A stretch of DNA of 11,438 nucleotides from Pseudomonadota bacterium. Its GTDB lineage: Bacteria > Pseudomonadota > Alphaproteobacteria > Caulobacterales > Caulobacteraceae. Both the position numbers and the translations under genes were made by a program. The stretch is taken from the NCBI GenBank assembly GCA_023433585.1, contig JAEZCL010000202.1:1-11438 (forward strand). Reading direction: 5' to 3'. Of this stretch, positions 1 through 5,706 are shown piece by piece (positions within the stretch are counted from its first letter, which is position 1; every line of letters begins with the position of its first letter). Below the pieces are notes generated by a model. That model did no database searches and was not told the origin of the DNA. It saw only the letters and a list, made by a program, of their open reading frames with translations.

Positions 1-219
1 CCCGCCGACGACACCCCCGCCCCGCTGAACCCGGATCTGCCGGACGCGGCCCAGGACAAGGCGCTGAGCCCCGCCGCGCGCCGTGCGCTGGAAGAGGCCG
101 CCGTCCGCCGCGCCGCCGCGCCGCCGCTGGACCTGCCGCCGGAACGGGGCGGCCCGCGCGGGGCCGAGCCGACACGCTACGGCGACTGGGAGAAGAAGGG
201 TCTGGCGGTGGACTTCTGA
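1..219 (+). CDS. SDHAF4/DUF1674-type protein, 3' part (5' truncated by the window)
   Basis: Reading frame 1 is open from the first base to a TGA at 217-219 and gives 72 residues without a start codon, so the 5' end lies outside the window. The C-terminus reads GGPRGAEPTRYGDWEKKGLAVDF. This matches the conserved tail of the DUF1674/SDHAF4 family (Pro-Thr-Arg-Tyr-Gly-Asp-Trp-Glu-x-x-Gly-x-x-x-Asp-Phe at the extreme C-terminus). In eukaryotes SDHAF4 helps assemble succinate dehydrogenase by binding the flavinylated SdhA subunit. The bacterial role is inferred from that. The N-terminal part is Ala/Pro-rich and looks disordered, as usual for these proteins of about 60-100 residues. Its stop overlaps the next ATG by one base (TGATG), so the two genes are probably translationally coupled. 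Confidence 0.8.
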   Translation, partial: PADDTPAPLNPDLPDAAQDKALSPAARRALEEAAVRRAAAPPLDLPPERGGPRGAEPTRYGDWEKKGLAVDF

Positions 220-977
220 TGGCGCGCTGGGCCTTCACCGACGAGGAATTCCGCCGCGCCCGCGCCCGGGTGCGCACCTGGGGCGTGCGCGGGTCCGAGG
301 CCCTGATCGTCGGGCTGATCGCGGTGCTGCCGCTGGCCCTGACGCTATGGGTGCTGTGGCTGGTGCTTCAGGTGGCCGCCTTCGTGGGCGGGCTGATGAC
401 CGCGCCGGTGACCGCGTCGCTGCTGGCCCTGGCGCCGGGGCTGGAGGGCGTGGTCAGGAACGAGGTCGTCGCCACGATCCTCAACATCGTGGTGGCCCTG
501 GCCGCGCTGATCGTGGTGGGCTTCCTGGCCAAGGGGGTGATCGGCCAGCTGGTGGGCCAGATGGTCGAGAATTTCATCACCCGCATCCCCGTGGGCAATA
601 CGGTCTACGGCTCGGCGCGCCAGCTGATAAACAGCTTCCAGTCCACCACCGACAAGGCCCAGAAGGTGGTGCTGATCGAGTTCCCCTCGCGCGAGATGAA
701 GGCCGTGGGCCTGGTCACCCGCCGCTTCTTCGCCGCCGACACGGGCGAGGAGCTGGCCGCCGTCTATGTGCCGACCACGCCGAACCCCACCTCGGGCTAT
801 GTGGAGATCGTGCCGGTGTCGCGGCTGGTGTGGCTGGACTGGACCCTGAACGACGCCATCCAGTTCATCGTCTCGGGCGGGGTGATCGCGCCGGAATCCA
901 TCAATTTCCGGGTCATGGGCGACATCGACCGCGACACGCCGCCTTCGCCGCCCGCGCCGCCCGCCGAGCCCGGCTAG
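219..977 (+). CDS. DUF502 family membrane protein
   Basis: This 252-residue protein begins at an ATG overlapping the upstream TGA by one base. Two hydrophobic segments are visible, at about residues 28-55 and 84-108. Between and after them lie the typical DUF502 features: a Pro in the first membrane segment (AVLPLALTLW), the motif RIPVGNTVYGSARQL at about 122-136, and a soluble beta-rich half with VPTTPNPTSGY. The tail after about residue 240 is Pro/Ala-rich and disordered. Length fits the family (about 200-250). DUF502 proteins are inner-membrane proteins of unknown function, resembling plant LIKE COV proteins, so no activity can be assigned. The stop TAG (975-977) shares the palindrome CTAG with the stop of a possible small gene on the other strand. 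Confidence 0.88.
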   Translation: MARWAFTDEEFRRARARVRTWGVRGSEALIVGLIAVLPLALTLWVLWLVLQVAAFVGGLMTAPVTASLLALAPGLEGVVRNEVVATILNIVVALAALIVVGFLAKGVIGQLVGQMVENFITRIPVGNTVYGSARQLINSFQSTTDKAQKVVLIEFPSREMKAVGLVTRRFFAADTGEELAAVYVPTTPNPTSGYVEIVPVSRLVWLDWTLNDAIQFIVSGGVIAPESINFRVMGDIDRDTPPSPPAPPAEPG

Positions 978-1123
978 GACCTGGCCGTCCTCAAGTCCTC
1001 GCCGCCCGCCTTGTCCCGAAAGGGCGCCGGCGCCAGCCTGTCCGGTCGCGGCGCGGACAGGGGCTCCCGGTCGCTCTGCATCAGGCGGGCGAGGCTGTGA
1101 GCGCCGGCGGCGAGCACGATCAT
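974..1123 (-). CDS. possible 49-residue protein, unrecognised
   Basis: An ATG at 1123 on the minus strand opens a 49-residue frame beginning MIVLAAGAHSLARLMQSD and ending at a TAG (976-974). The start is preceded by AAGGAA about 6-7 bases upstream, a good Shine-Dalgarno match for this window. The N-terminal 15 residues are hydrophobic and could form a short amphipathic helix. The rest is Arg/Pro-rich without a motif I recognise. The frame stays open upstream to 1465, but that part is antisense to the cysteine-cluster gene and is probably a GC-rich shadow. It fills most of a 242-base gap with no other coding candidate. It could equally be non-coding. Confidence 0.33.
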   Translation of the reverse strand: MIVLAAGAHSLARLMQSDREPLSAPRPDRLAPAPFRDKAGGEDLRTARS

Positions 1124-1183
1124 GACCGATTCCTTGCTGAAGGAATTGAGAATGCATCGCAATATTGAGTCGTGCAAGCCCGG

Positions 1184-1213
1184 CTGTCGGCGCCGCCCCT
1201 TGCGGGCTAGTCT
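1184..1213 (+). promoter_or_regulatory. candidate promoter for a leaderless cysteine-cluster gene
   Basis: CTGTCG (1184-1189) and TAGTCT (1208-1213) are spaced 18 bases apart. The second lies inside GGGCTAGTCTCG, which resembles the GCTA-type -10 of Caulobacter housekeeping promoters. The ATG at 1220 is only 6 bases after the -10-like element and has no Shine-Dalgarno sequence. Transcription would therefore start at or next to the ATG. The -35 match is weak. Confidence 0.35.
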
Positions 1214-1219
1214 CGCCCC

Positions 1220-1672
1220 ATGACCGTCGTCGACGCCGCCGCTCCCGTCCGCGCCTGTGGCGAATGCGGCCTGTGCTGCAAGATCATGGGCGTGGAGGCG
1301 ATCGCCAAGCCGCCGCGCAAATGGTGCGGCCATTTCCGCAAGGGGCGCGGCTGTGCGGTCTATGCGGAGCGGCCCGGCGCGTGCGGAGCGTTCAACTGCA
1401 CCTGGCTGCTGGCGGCGAACCTGGGCGACGCCTGGCGGCCGGACCGGGCGGGCTTCGTCATGCATTCGGAAAACGGCGGCCTGAGGCTGATCGTCGAGGC
1501 GGACGGCGCGAACCCCCAGGCATGGCGGCGCGAACCCTATCAGGCCGTGCTGCGGGACTGGGCGCGGGCGGGCGCGGCCCAGGGGCTGGAGGTGCTGGTG
1601 TTCACGGGACCGCGCGGGGTGCGCCTGCTGCCCGGCGGCGGCGAGGCGCCGGTGACGCGGACGGGCGCCTGA
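1220..1672 (+). CDS. YkgJ-family cysteine cluster protein
   Basis: This is a 150-residue soluble protein with eight cysteines in the first 60 residues: C13, C16, C19, C20, C36, C45, C55 and C60. The opening CGECGLCCK and the later spaced cysteines are the signature of the YkgJ/UPF0153 zinc- or iron-chelating family, usually predicted to bind Fe-S or zinc. Biochemical roles in the family are mostly unknown. The C-terminal half (about residues 75-140) is a mixed alpha/beta region with no extra motif. No signal peptide or membrane segment is seen, so it is probably cytoplasmic. The ATG has no ribosome binding site and sits just after a -10-like element, suggesting leaderless translation. Its stop is 4 bases from the stop of the convergent TspO-like gene. 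Confidence 0.85.
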   Translation: MTVVDAAAPVRACGECGLCCKIMGVEAIAKPPRKWCGHFRKGRGCAVYAERPGACGAFNCTWLLAANLGDAWRPDRAGFVMHSENGGLRLIVEADGANPQAWRREPYQAVLRDWARAGAAQGLEVLVFTGPRGVRLLPGGGEAPVTRTGA

Positions 1673-1676
1673 CCCT

Positions 1677-2216
1677 TCAGTGCACCGTGGCGCCCTGGGG
1701 CCGTTCGCGGCGATGCAGCCGGTCGCCGATCATGTTTCCCCAGCGCACCGCCGACCCCATGGGCGAGGCGATGAATCCGGCGCGGGGGTCCAGCTTGCGG
1801 GCCTGATGGGCGAAGGCGGCGGCGACGCCCGCGCTCATCATGGCGGCCAGCATCTGGCCCGTCAGGCTGCGCGGGCGGGCGGCCATCCAGAAGGCGCTGA
1901 CCGCCTGGGACACGCCCCACAGGCGCAGGGCGCTGTTCCGCTCCGGCCCCGACGGCGCGTTCCACACGCGCAGGCCCGCCAGGGTCGCGGCCGACATCAG
2001 GGCGGGCAGAAGGATGCTGAAACCGCCGCGCGGCTTCTGGACGACGGGGCGGCCGTCGTGGTCCGGCGCCGTCTCACGCGGGTCGGCGCTCAGGGCGACC
2101 AGGGCCGAAGCCAGCAGGCCCGTCCCGGCGGTCACCGCGAGTCCGGCCGCCACATGCCGCTCGCTGCGGCCGCGGCTGTTCAGGAACCGGTCGACGGCGG
2201 CGCGGGGTCGGGTCAT
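1677..2216 (-). CDS. TspO/MBR-like membrane protein
   Basis: This 179-residue protein has about four hydrophobic segments: roughly residues 22-42, 66-84, 95-112 and 118-136. The stretch RVWNAPSGPERNSALRLWG, followed by an aromatic/Ala-rich helix and a Gln-Met-rich helix, resembles the core of divergent TspO/MBR proteins annotated in Caulobacterales. Classical TspO proteins (about 160 residues, five membrane helices) bind porphyrins and affect tetrapyrrole metabolism. I cannot confirm the ligand site here and the similarity is partial, so this could instead be an unnamed DUF. The start ATG has AAGGGAG 9 bases upstream, a strong Shine-Dalgarno sequence that can be buried in a hairpin. The gene lies 64 bases downstream of bfr on the same strand, so it may be read through from the iron-storage transcript. 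Confidence 0.5.
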   Translation of the reverse strand: MTRPRAAVDRFLNSRGRSERHVAAGLAVTAGTGLLASALVALSADPRETAPDHDGRPVVQKPRGGFSILLPALMSAATLAGLRVWNAPSGPERNSALRLWGVSQAVSAFWMAARPRSLTGQMLAAMMSAGVAAAFAHQARKLDPRAGFIASPMGSAVRWGNMIGDRLHRRERPQGATVH

Positions 2217-2225
2217 GGCGGTGGT

Positions 2226-2247
2226 CTCCCTTCATCACTTCAGGGAG
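2226..2247 (-). promoter_or_regulatory. hairpin covering the ribosome binding site of the TspO-like gene
   Basis: On the minus strand CTCCCT (2247-2242) is complementary to AGGGAG (2231-2226), with a 10-base loop. AGGGAG is the core of the Shine-Dalgarno sequence of the gene starting at 2216. A folded RNA would hide it, so this may limit or regulate translation. This is seen in sequence only; function is inferred. Confidence 0.35.
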
Positions 2248-2277
2248 CGGAACCGATCAGGACGGGCGACGGTTCCG
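2248..2277 (-). terminator. stem-loop just after bfr, terminator or mRNA stabiliser
   Basis: A perfect 8-bp inverted repeat, CGGAACCG (2248-2255) and CGGTTCCG (2270-2277), has a 14-base loop and begins 3 bases past the bfr stop. There is no T-run after it on the minus strand, so it is not a canonical intrinsic terminator. It may be a partial terminator or a 3' barrier protecting bfr mRNA. It directly abuts the hairpin at 2226-2247. Confidence 0.4.
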
Positions 2278-2280
2278 GAC

Positions 2281-2781
2281 TCAGTTGCCGGTGGCGGCCC
2301 CGTCGGGCTCGATGTCCTTCATGGCGCTCTGCAGCCAGTTCTGTTCGCCGATCATCTCGATCAGGTTCAGCTGGTTCTCGAGGAAGTCGATGTGCTCCTC
2401 GGTGTCCGACAGGATTTCGGTCAGGATCTGGCGGCTGACGAAATCGGCCGCCGCCTCGCACTGCTTGATGCCCTCGATCTGGGCCTTGCGGCCGTCGATC
2501 TCGAGCGTCAGGTCGGCGCGCATGCATTCCACCGCCGCCTCGCCGATCTTGAGCTTGTGCAGATCCTGCAGGTTGGGCAGGCCGTCCAGGAACAGGATGC
2601 GCTTGATGAGCTTGTCGGCGTGCTTCATCTCGCCGATGGATTCCTCGTAGATCACCTTGCCCAGGTGGCTGAGGCCCCAGCTCTCGAACATGCGCGCGTG
2701 CAGGAAGTACTGGTTCACCGCGGTCAGTTCGTTGGTGAGGACGCCGTTCAGCGTCCGGATGATCGCGGGATCGCCCTTCAT
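2281..2781 (-). CDS. bfr: bacterioferritin (heme-binding iron storage protein)
   Basis: Bacterioferritin forms a 24-subunit cytoplasmic shell that oxidises Fe(II) and stores it as mineral. I chose the ATG at 2781, giving 166 residues starting MKGDPAIIRTLNGVL, because the family invariably starts MKGD. A longer frame to 2832 would add 17 unlikely residues. The heme ligand Met52 is present (IGEMKHAD). The ferroxidase ligands Glu18, Tyr25, Glu51, His54, Glu94 and His130 are visible, aligning gaplessly with E. coli Bfr. Position 127 is Thr (DTEEH), where E. coli has Glu (DEEGH). NLQDL and EILSDTEEHIDFLE confirm the family. A short tail, DIEPDGAATGN, extends beyond the usual end. The gene lies downstream of bfd on the same strand, behind its own Fur-like box. 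Confidence 0.96.
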   Translation of the reverse strand: MKGDPAIIRTLNGVLTNELTAVNQYFLHARMFESWGLSHLGKVIYEESIGEMKHADKLIKRILFLDGLPNLQDLHKLKIGEAAVECMRADLTLEIDGRKAQIEGIKQCEAAADFVSRQILTEILSDTEEHIDFLENQLNLIEMIGEQNWLQSAMKDIEPDGAATGN

Positions 2782-2870
2782 GGTCTCAAGCCTTTTCTCA
2801 GCGGGACGGCTCACACGACGGCCGCGCCCCATGGCAGAGGCATAACACGCTTCGCGGGCGATTGTTCACC

Positions 2871-2885
2871 TGCGAATACTTATCA
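2871..2885 (-). promoter_or_regulatory. Fur-like box upstream of bfr
   Basis: On the minus strand TGATAAG-T-ATTCGCA has the 7-1-7 layout of a Fur operator and matches the classical TGATAAT-N-ATTATCA at 11 of 14 positions. It overlaps the putative bfr -10 element (2884-2879). This suggests iron-dependent control of bfr. Binding, and whether it represses or activates, is inferred. Confidence 0.5.
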
Positions 2886-2907
2886 GTTTATTGTAATTGC
2901 GAGTAAA
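2879..2907 (-). promoter_or_regulatory. candidate bfr promoter
   Basis: TTTACT (2907-2902) and GATAAG (2884-2879) are separated by exactly 17 bases. Each matches four of six positions of the sigma70-type hexamers. The stretch is distinctly AT-richer than its surroundings. Transcription would start near 2872, giving a leader of about 90 bases before the bfr ATG at 2781. Confidence 0.4.
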
Positions 2908-2920
2908 TCTCGTCTGCGCT

Positions 2921-3106
2921 CTATTCGGCGGCCAAGGCGAAGGCCTGGTGCGATTCCTGGATCATCTCGCGCATCTCGCAGACACACTTGGCGCACTGGG
3001 CCTGGCAGTCGTTGTGGGCGAAGACGTCGCGCGGCCGCCGGGCGCCGGCCTCGATGGCGAGGGCCACGTCACGTTCGCGGATGCCGTTGCAGTTGCAGAT
3101 GTACAC
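2921..3106 (-). CDS. bfd: bacterioferritin-associated ferredoxin (2Fe-2S)
   Basis: Bfd docks on bacterioferritin at the heme and passes electrons inward to release stored iron as Fe(II). The 61-residue protein read from a GTG at 3106 starts VYICNCNGIRERDV, the classical Bfd N-terminus (MYICNCNGI). The four cluster cysteines C4, C6, C38 and C41 are all present with the family's CxC and CxxC spacing; C34 and C43 are additional. No Shine-Dalgarno sequence is evident before the GTG. In-frame ATGs at 3169 and 3178 lie inside the Fur-like operator and are unlikely starts. Length equals the usual 60-70 residues. It precedes bfr with a 139-base gap. A Fur-like box near 3169-3183 overlaps its probable promoter, as expected for a gene needed when iron is scarce. 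Confidence 0.93.
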   Translation of the reverse strand: MYICNCNGIRERDVALAIEAGARRPRDVFAHNDCQAQCAKCVCEMREMIQESHQAFALAAE

Positions 3107-3145
3107 GCTGGGACGCCCGGACCCGTTCAGGATTGAGAACGACTC

Positions 3146-3173
3146 TCCATAGCAGGTCAGGCCCGTCATGCAA
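3146..3173 (-). promoter_or_regulatory. candidate bfd promoter
   Basis: TTGCAT (3173-3168) and TATGGA (3151-3146) lie 16 bases apart on the minus strand. The -35 matches well; the -10 matches only at its first three positions. The -35 is covered by the Fur-like palindrome at 3169-3183. Transcription would start about 33 bases before the GTG start of bfd. Confidence 0.35.
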
Positions 3174-3183
3174 ATCATTCGCA
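3169..3183. promoter_or_regulatory. Fur-like box between bfd and thiE
   Basis: TGCAAAT-C-ATTCGCA is a near-perfect 7-1-7 palindrome: the arms match at six of seven positions. Flanking CA on the left and TG on the right extend the symmetry to 19 bases (3167-3185). The layout and the ATTCGCA arm resemble alphaproteobacterial Fur operators. It overlaps the putative bfd -35 and is 50 bases upstream of the thiE start. Control of bfd is likely; control of thiE is only possible. Confidence 0.6.
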
Positions 3184-3232
3184 TGCGCTTCGGCCGCTTG
3201 ACCCGCGCGACAGGACAGCGCACCCCCCGGGC

Positions 3233-3865
3233 ATGTCCGATCGTCACGCCTGCCGCCTCTATCTCATCACCCCGCCCGCCATTGCGGACCTGGACGCCTT
3301 CGCCGGCGAACTGGAGGCCGCCCTGGGCGCCGGAGATGTGGCCGCGTTGCAGATCCGGCTGAAGCCGGCCGGGGACGACCAGGTGCGCGCGGCGGTGCGG
3401 CGGTTCATGCCGATCGCGCACCGGCACGGCGTGGCGGTGATCCTGAACGACCGGCCTGATCTCGCCGCCGAACTGGGCTGCGACGGTGTCCATGTGGGCG
3501 ACGAGGACCCGGCGGTGGAGGCCGCGCGCCGCATCCTGGGGCCGCACGCCATGATCGGCGCCACCTGTCGTGACAGCCGTCACCAGGCTATGGAGGCGGC
3601 CGAGGCCGGGGCGGACTATGTGGCCTTCGGCGCGTTCTTTCCAACGGACACCAAGCAAACGACGGCCCGGCCCGATCCGGAGATCCTGACCATCTGGCAG
3701 GAAACCATGGCGGTCCCCTGCGTGGCCATCGGCGGGATCACGGTCGACAACGCCGCCGTCCTGATCGAGGCGGGCGCGGACTTCCTGGCGGTCAGCGGCG
3801 GGGTGTGGCGCCATTCCGAAGGTCCGGCCGCGGCGATGCGGGCCTTCGACGCCCTGATGCGCTGA
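3233..3865 (+). CDS. thiE: thiamine phosphate synthase
   Basis: ThiE joins hydroxymethylpyrimidine diphosphate and the carboxylated thiazole phosphate to make thiamine phosphate in the cytoplasm. The 210-residue length and TIM-barrel motif order fit: LYLIT (9-13), QIRLK (40-44), ILNDRPDLA (70-78), GCDGVHVGDED (82-92), IGAT (108-111), GADYVAFGAFFPTDTK (126-141), AIGGIT near 165, and a final GADFLAVSGGVW phosphate-binding turn. The Arg/Lys, Asn-Asp and Thr-x-Thr-Lys residues used for diphosphate and thiazole binding are present. The usual Ser of the IG-S motif is Thr here. A TenI-type paralogue is possible but the intact catalytic set favours ThiE. The ATG has no clear Shine-Dalgarno sequence; a TTGACC -35-like element lies at 3198-3203. 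No other thiamine gene is nearby, and the gene diverges from bfd. Confidence 0.88.
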   Translation: MSDRHACRLYLITPPAIADLDAFAGELEAALGAGDVAALQIRLKPAGDDQVRAAVRRFMPIAHRHGVAVILNDRPDLAAELGCDGVHVGDEDPAVEAARRILGPHAMIGATCRDSRHQAMEAAEAGADYVAFGAFFPTDTKQTTARPDPEILTIWQETMAVPCVAIGGITVDNAAVLIEAGADFLAVSGGVWRHSEGPAAAMRAFDALMR

Positions 3866-3941
3866 GCGTCAAGGCAAGGGATATTTAGCAAACGTCTGGT
3901 TTACTGCGAAAATCTGGATTCGCTTCGCGGAAGCCTTCGCC

Positions 3942-5627
3942 ATGATCCTGAGCCGTGCGCTCGCCGACCTGGAGCATCCCGCCGTCGCCGCTGCGGAAGC
4001 GCGCGCGAACGCCTGGCGGCGCGGCCATGACATCATGCGTCAGCCGCAGGCCCCGGTGTTCCTGGCGGTCATCATCGCCGGACTGGTGGTGCTGTCTCTG
4101 ACCACCACCCGATCGGCCGGACTGGTGACAGCCCTGTGGGCGGCCGGGGGCGTGGGCGTCGCGGCCTGGCTGCGGGCGGGGCCGAACCGGTCCGTCAACG
4201 CCGCCTACGCCGCGCTGATCGCCACGGGTTTCGCCGGAGGCAACCTGCTGGCGGGGAACACCCCCGACCTGGCGGTGATGTTCACCATCGCCAACATGAT
4301 CGAGGTGGTGCTGGCCGTCGTTCTGATCCGGCGCTTCGTGCCGGACCTGAACATCGCCACGGTGCCCGGGGCGGCCAAGTTCCTGCTGTTCGCGGCGGTG
4401 ATCCCGCCCCTGCCCGCCGCCGTGTTCGCCGCCGGCATGCTGAACGTGATGACCGGCCAGCAATTCGCCACCACCATGGAGACCTGGTGGTTCGGCCACG
4501 CCCTGGGCCTCGCCGTGTTCGCCCCCTTCGGCCTGGCGGTGACCAAGCGGCATTTCGCAAGCCTGGCGCGACCGCGTCACGTGGCCGAGGCGTGCCTGCT
4601 GCTGGGCGGGCTGGCGGCGCTGGTGTTCGCCCTGTTCACCCAGGAGGCGGCGCCCATTCCCTTCCTCATCGTGCCGCTCTTGCTGGTGATCGCGGTGCGG
4701 CTGCGCATCGCCGGCGTGACGGCGGCCATCCTGATTACGGCGATCATCGCCATCCTCGCCACCATGAACGGGCAAGGCCCCATGAGTCTGTTCCAGGGCG
4801 CCAGCGTGCCAGAGCGCGTCATGCTGGCCCAGTTGTTCACCGCCACCACCGGCCTGCCCATGCTGCTGGTGGCCGCGATGCTGGAGGAACGCGACGTCTT
4901 CGCCGCCCGCGCCGCCGCCGGAAAGCAGAAGGCCGAGAAGGCCAGCGAGGGCAAGTCGCGGCTGCTGGCCAACGTGGCCCACGAGATCAAGAGCCCCATC
5001 GGCGGCGTCATCGGCATCGGCGACCTGTGGTCTTCCGGCCAGTTGGGGCCGGTCACCGCCACCCAGGCCGAGATGGCGGACATGCTGGTCAGGACGGCGC
5101 GCCAGATCGAGACCCTGACCCATGACCTGCTGGATGTGGCGCGCGCGGAATCCGGAGCCGTGCAGATGGACCTGCGGCCCGTCGACGTGGCGGGGGTGGT
5201 GGAGGACGTCCGGCGCGCCCTGGCGCTGCGGCCGGACGCGGAGGGCCTGACCCTGTCCGCCGAGCGGGGCGGCGAGGGGCTGGTGGCGCTGGCGGATTCG
5301 GTGCGCCTGACCCAGGTGATCGGCAATCTGGCCAACAATGCGGTGAAATACGGCGCGTCCGGCGGCGCGGTGACCCTGCGCACCCTGCGCGTCGGAAACC
5401 GCGTGCGGGTCGAGGTCATCGACCGGGGCCCGGGCCTGTCGGCCGAAAAACAGGCCCAGTTGTTCGAGCCCTTCAACCGCCTGGGCCTGGAGCGCTCGGC
5501 CATCGAGGGGCACGGCATCGGCCTGACCCTGGCCAAGCGCCTGACCGAACTTCAGAACGGCGAGATCGGCGTCATCAGCGCGGCCGGCGAGGGCGCGACC
5601 TTCTGGATCGAACTGCCCGCGACCTGA
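3942..5627 (+). CDS. MASE1-type membrane sensor histidine kinase
   Basis: This 561-residue protein has a multi-helix membrane sensor region (about 38-320) and a cytoplasmic kinase. The sensor has about eight hydrophobic segments and a WWFGHALGLAVFAPFGL segment from W182-W183, typical of MASE1 domains, which are thought to be integral-membrane sensors without known ligand. A charged Ala/Lys linker (about 325-340) leads to the HisKA domain with phospho-acceptor His347 in NVAHEIKSPIGG. The HATPase_c domain follows: N-box NLANNAVKYG (462-471), G1 box DRGPGL (494-499) and G2 box GHGIGL (523-528). No receiver domain is fused and no response regulator is adjacent, so its partner is elsewhere. The ATG at 3942 has a weak GGAAG upstream; Met32 is an alternative start. 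Confidence 0.87.
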   Translation: MILSRALADLEHPAVAAAEARANAWRRGHDIMRQPQAPVFLAVIIAGLVVLSLTTTRSAGLVTALWAAGGVGVAAWLRAGPNRSVNAAYAALIATGFAGGNLLAGNTPDLAVMFTIANMIEVVLAVVLIRRFVPDLNIATVPGAAKFLLFAAVIPPLPAAVFAAGMLNVMTGQQFATTMETWWFGHALGLAVFAPFGLAVTKRHFASLARPRHVAEACLLLGGLAALVFALFTQEAAPIPFLIVPLLLVIAVRLRIAGVTAAILITAIIAILATMNGQGPMSLFQGASVPERVMLAQLFTATTGLPMLLVAAMLEERDVFAARAAAGKQKAEKASEGKSRLLANVAHEIKSPIGGVIGIGDLWSSGQLGPVTATQAEMADMLVRTARQIETLTHDLLDVARAESGAVQMDLRPVDVAGVVEDVRRALALRPDAEGLTLSAERGGEGLVALADSVRLTQVIGNLANNAVKYGASGGAVTLRTLRVGNRVRVEVIDRGPGLSAEKQAQLFEPFNRLGLERSAIEGHGIGLTLAKRLTELQNGEIGVISAAGEGATFWIELPAT

Positions 5628-5706
5628 CCCCCGCCGCTCAGCGCGCGGCCCTGACCCGTAAGCTTCGGGCCTTGCCGTTCAAAGGATGAGGCGCGACAGT
5701 CGCCCC

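Noticed and set aside
2782..2832. 17-residue upstream extension of bacterioferritin (MGRGRR...)
   Set aside because: Bacterioferritins begin MKGD; the extra residues are basic and unlike any family N-terminus.
3107..3178. Longer bfd starting at an ATG at 3169 or 3178
   Set aside because: Those ATGs fall within the Fur-like operator and putative -35, so they would precede the transcript start; the family N-terminus begins at the GTG at 3106.
1840..3201. 453-codon plus-strand open frame running across the TspO-like, bfr and bfd genes
   Set aside because: It is antisense to three genes recognised by motifs, passes through their intergenic regions and promoters, and has a low-complexity composition.
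3866..3941. CtrA or other cell-cycle regulator box in the AT-rich 76-base gap before the histidine kinase
   Set aside because: No TTAA-N7-TTAA motif is present; only a single GANTC site (GATTC) and a short AAAC/GTTT inverted repeat are seen, which are not significant.
3885..5513. 542-codon open frame on the minus strand opposite the histidine kinase gene
   Set aside because: It is a Gly/His/Gln/Arg-rich shadow caused by high GC at third codon positions. The plus-strand kinase has clear HisKA and HATPase motifs, and the antisense frame has no recognisable domain.
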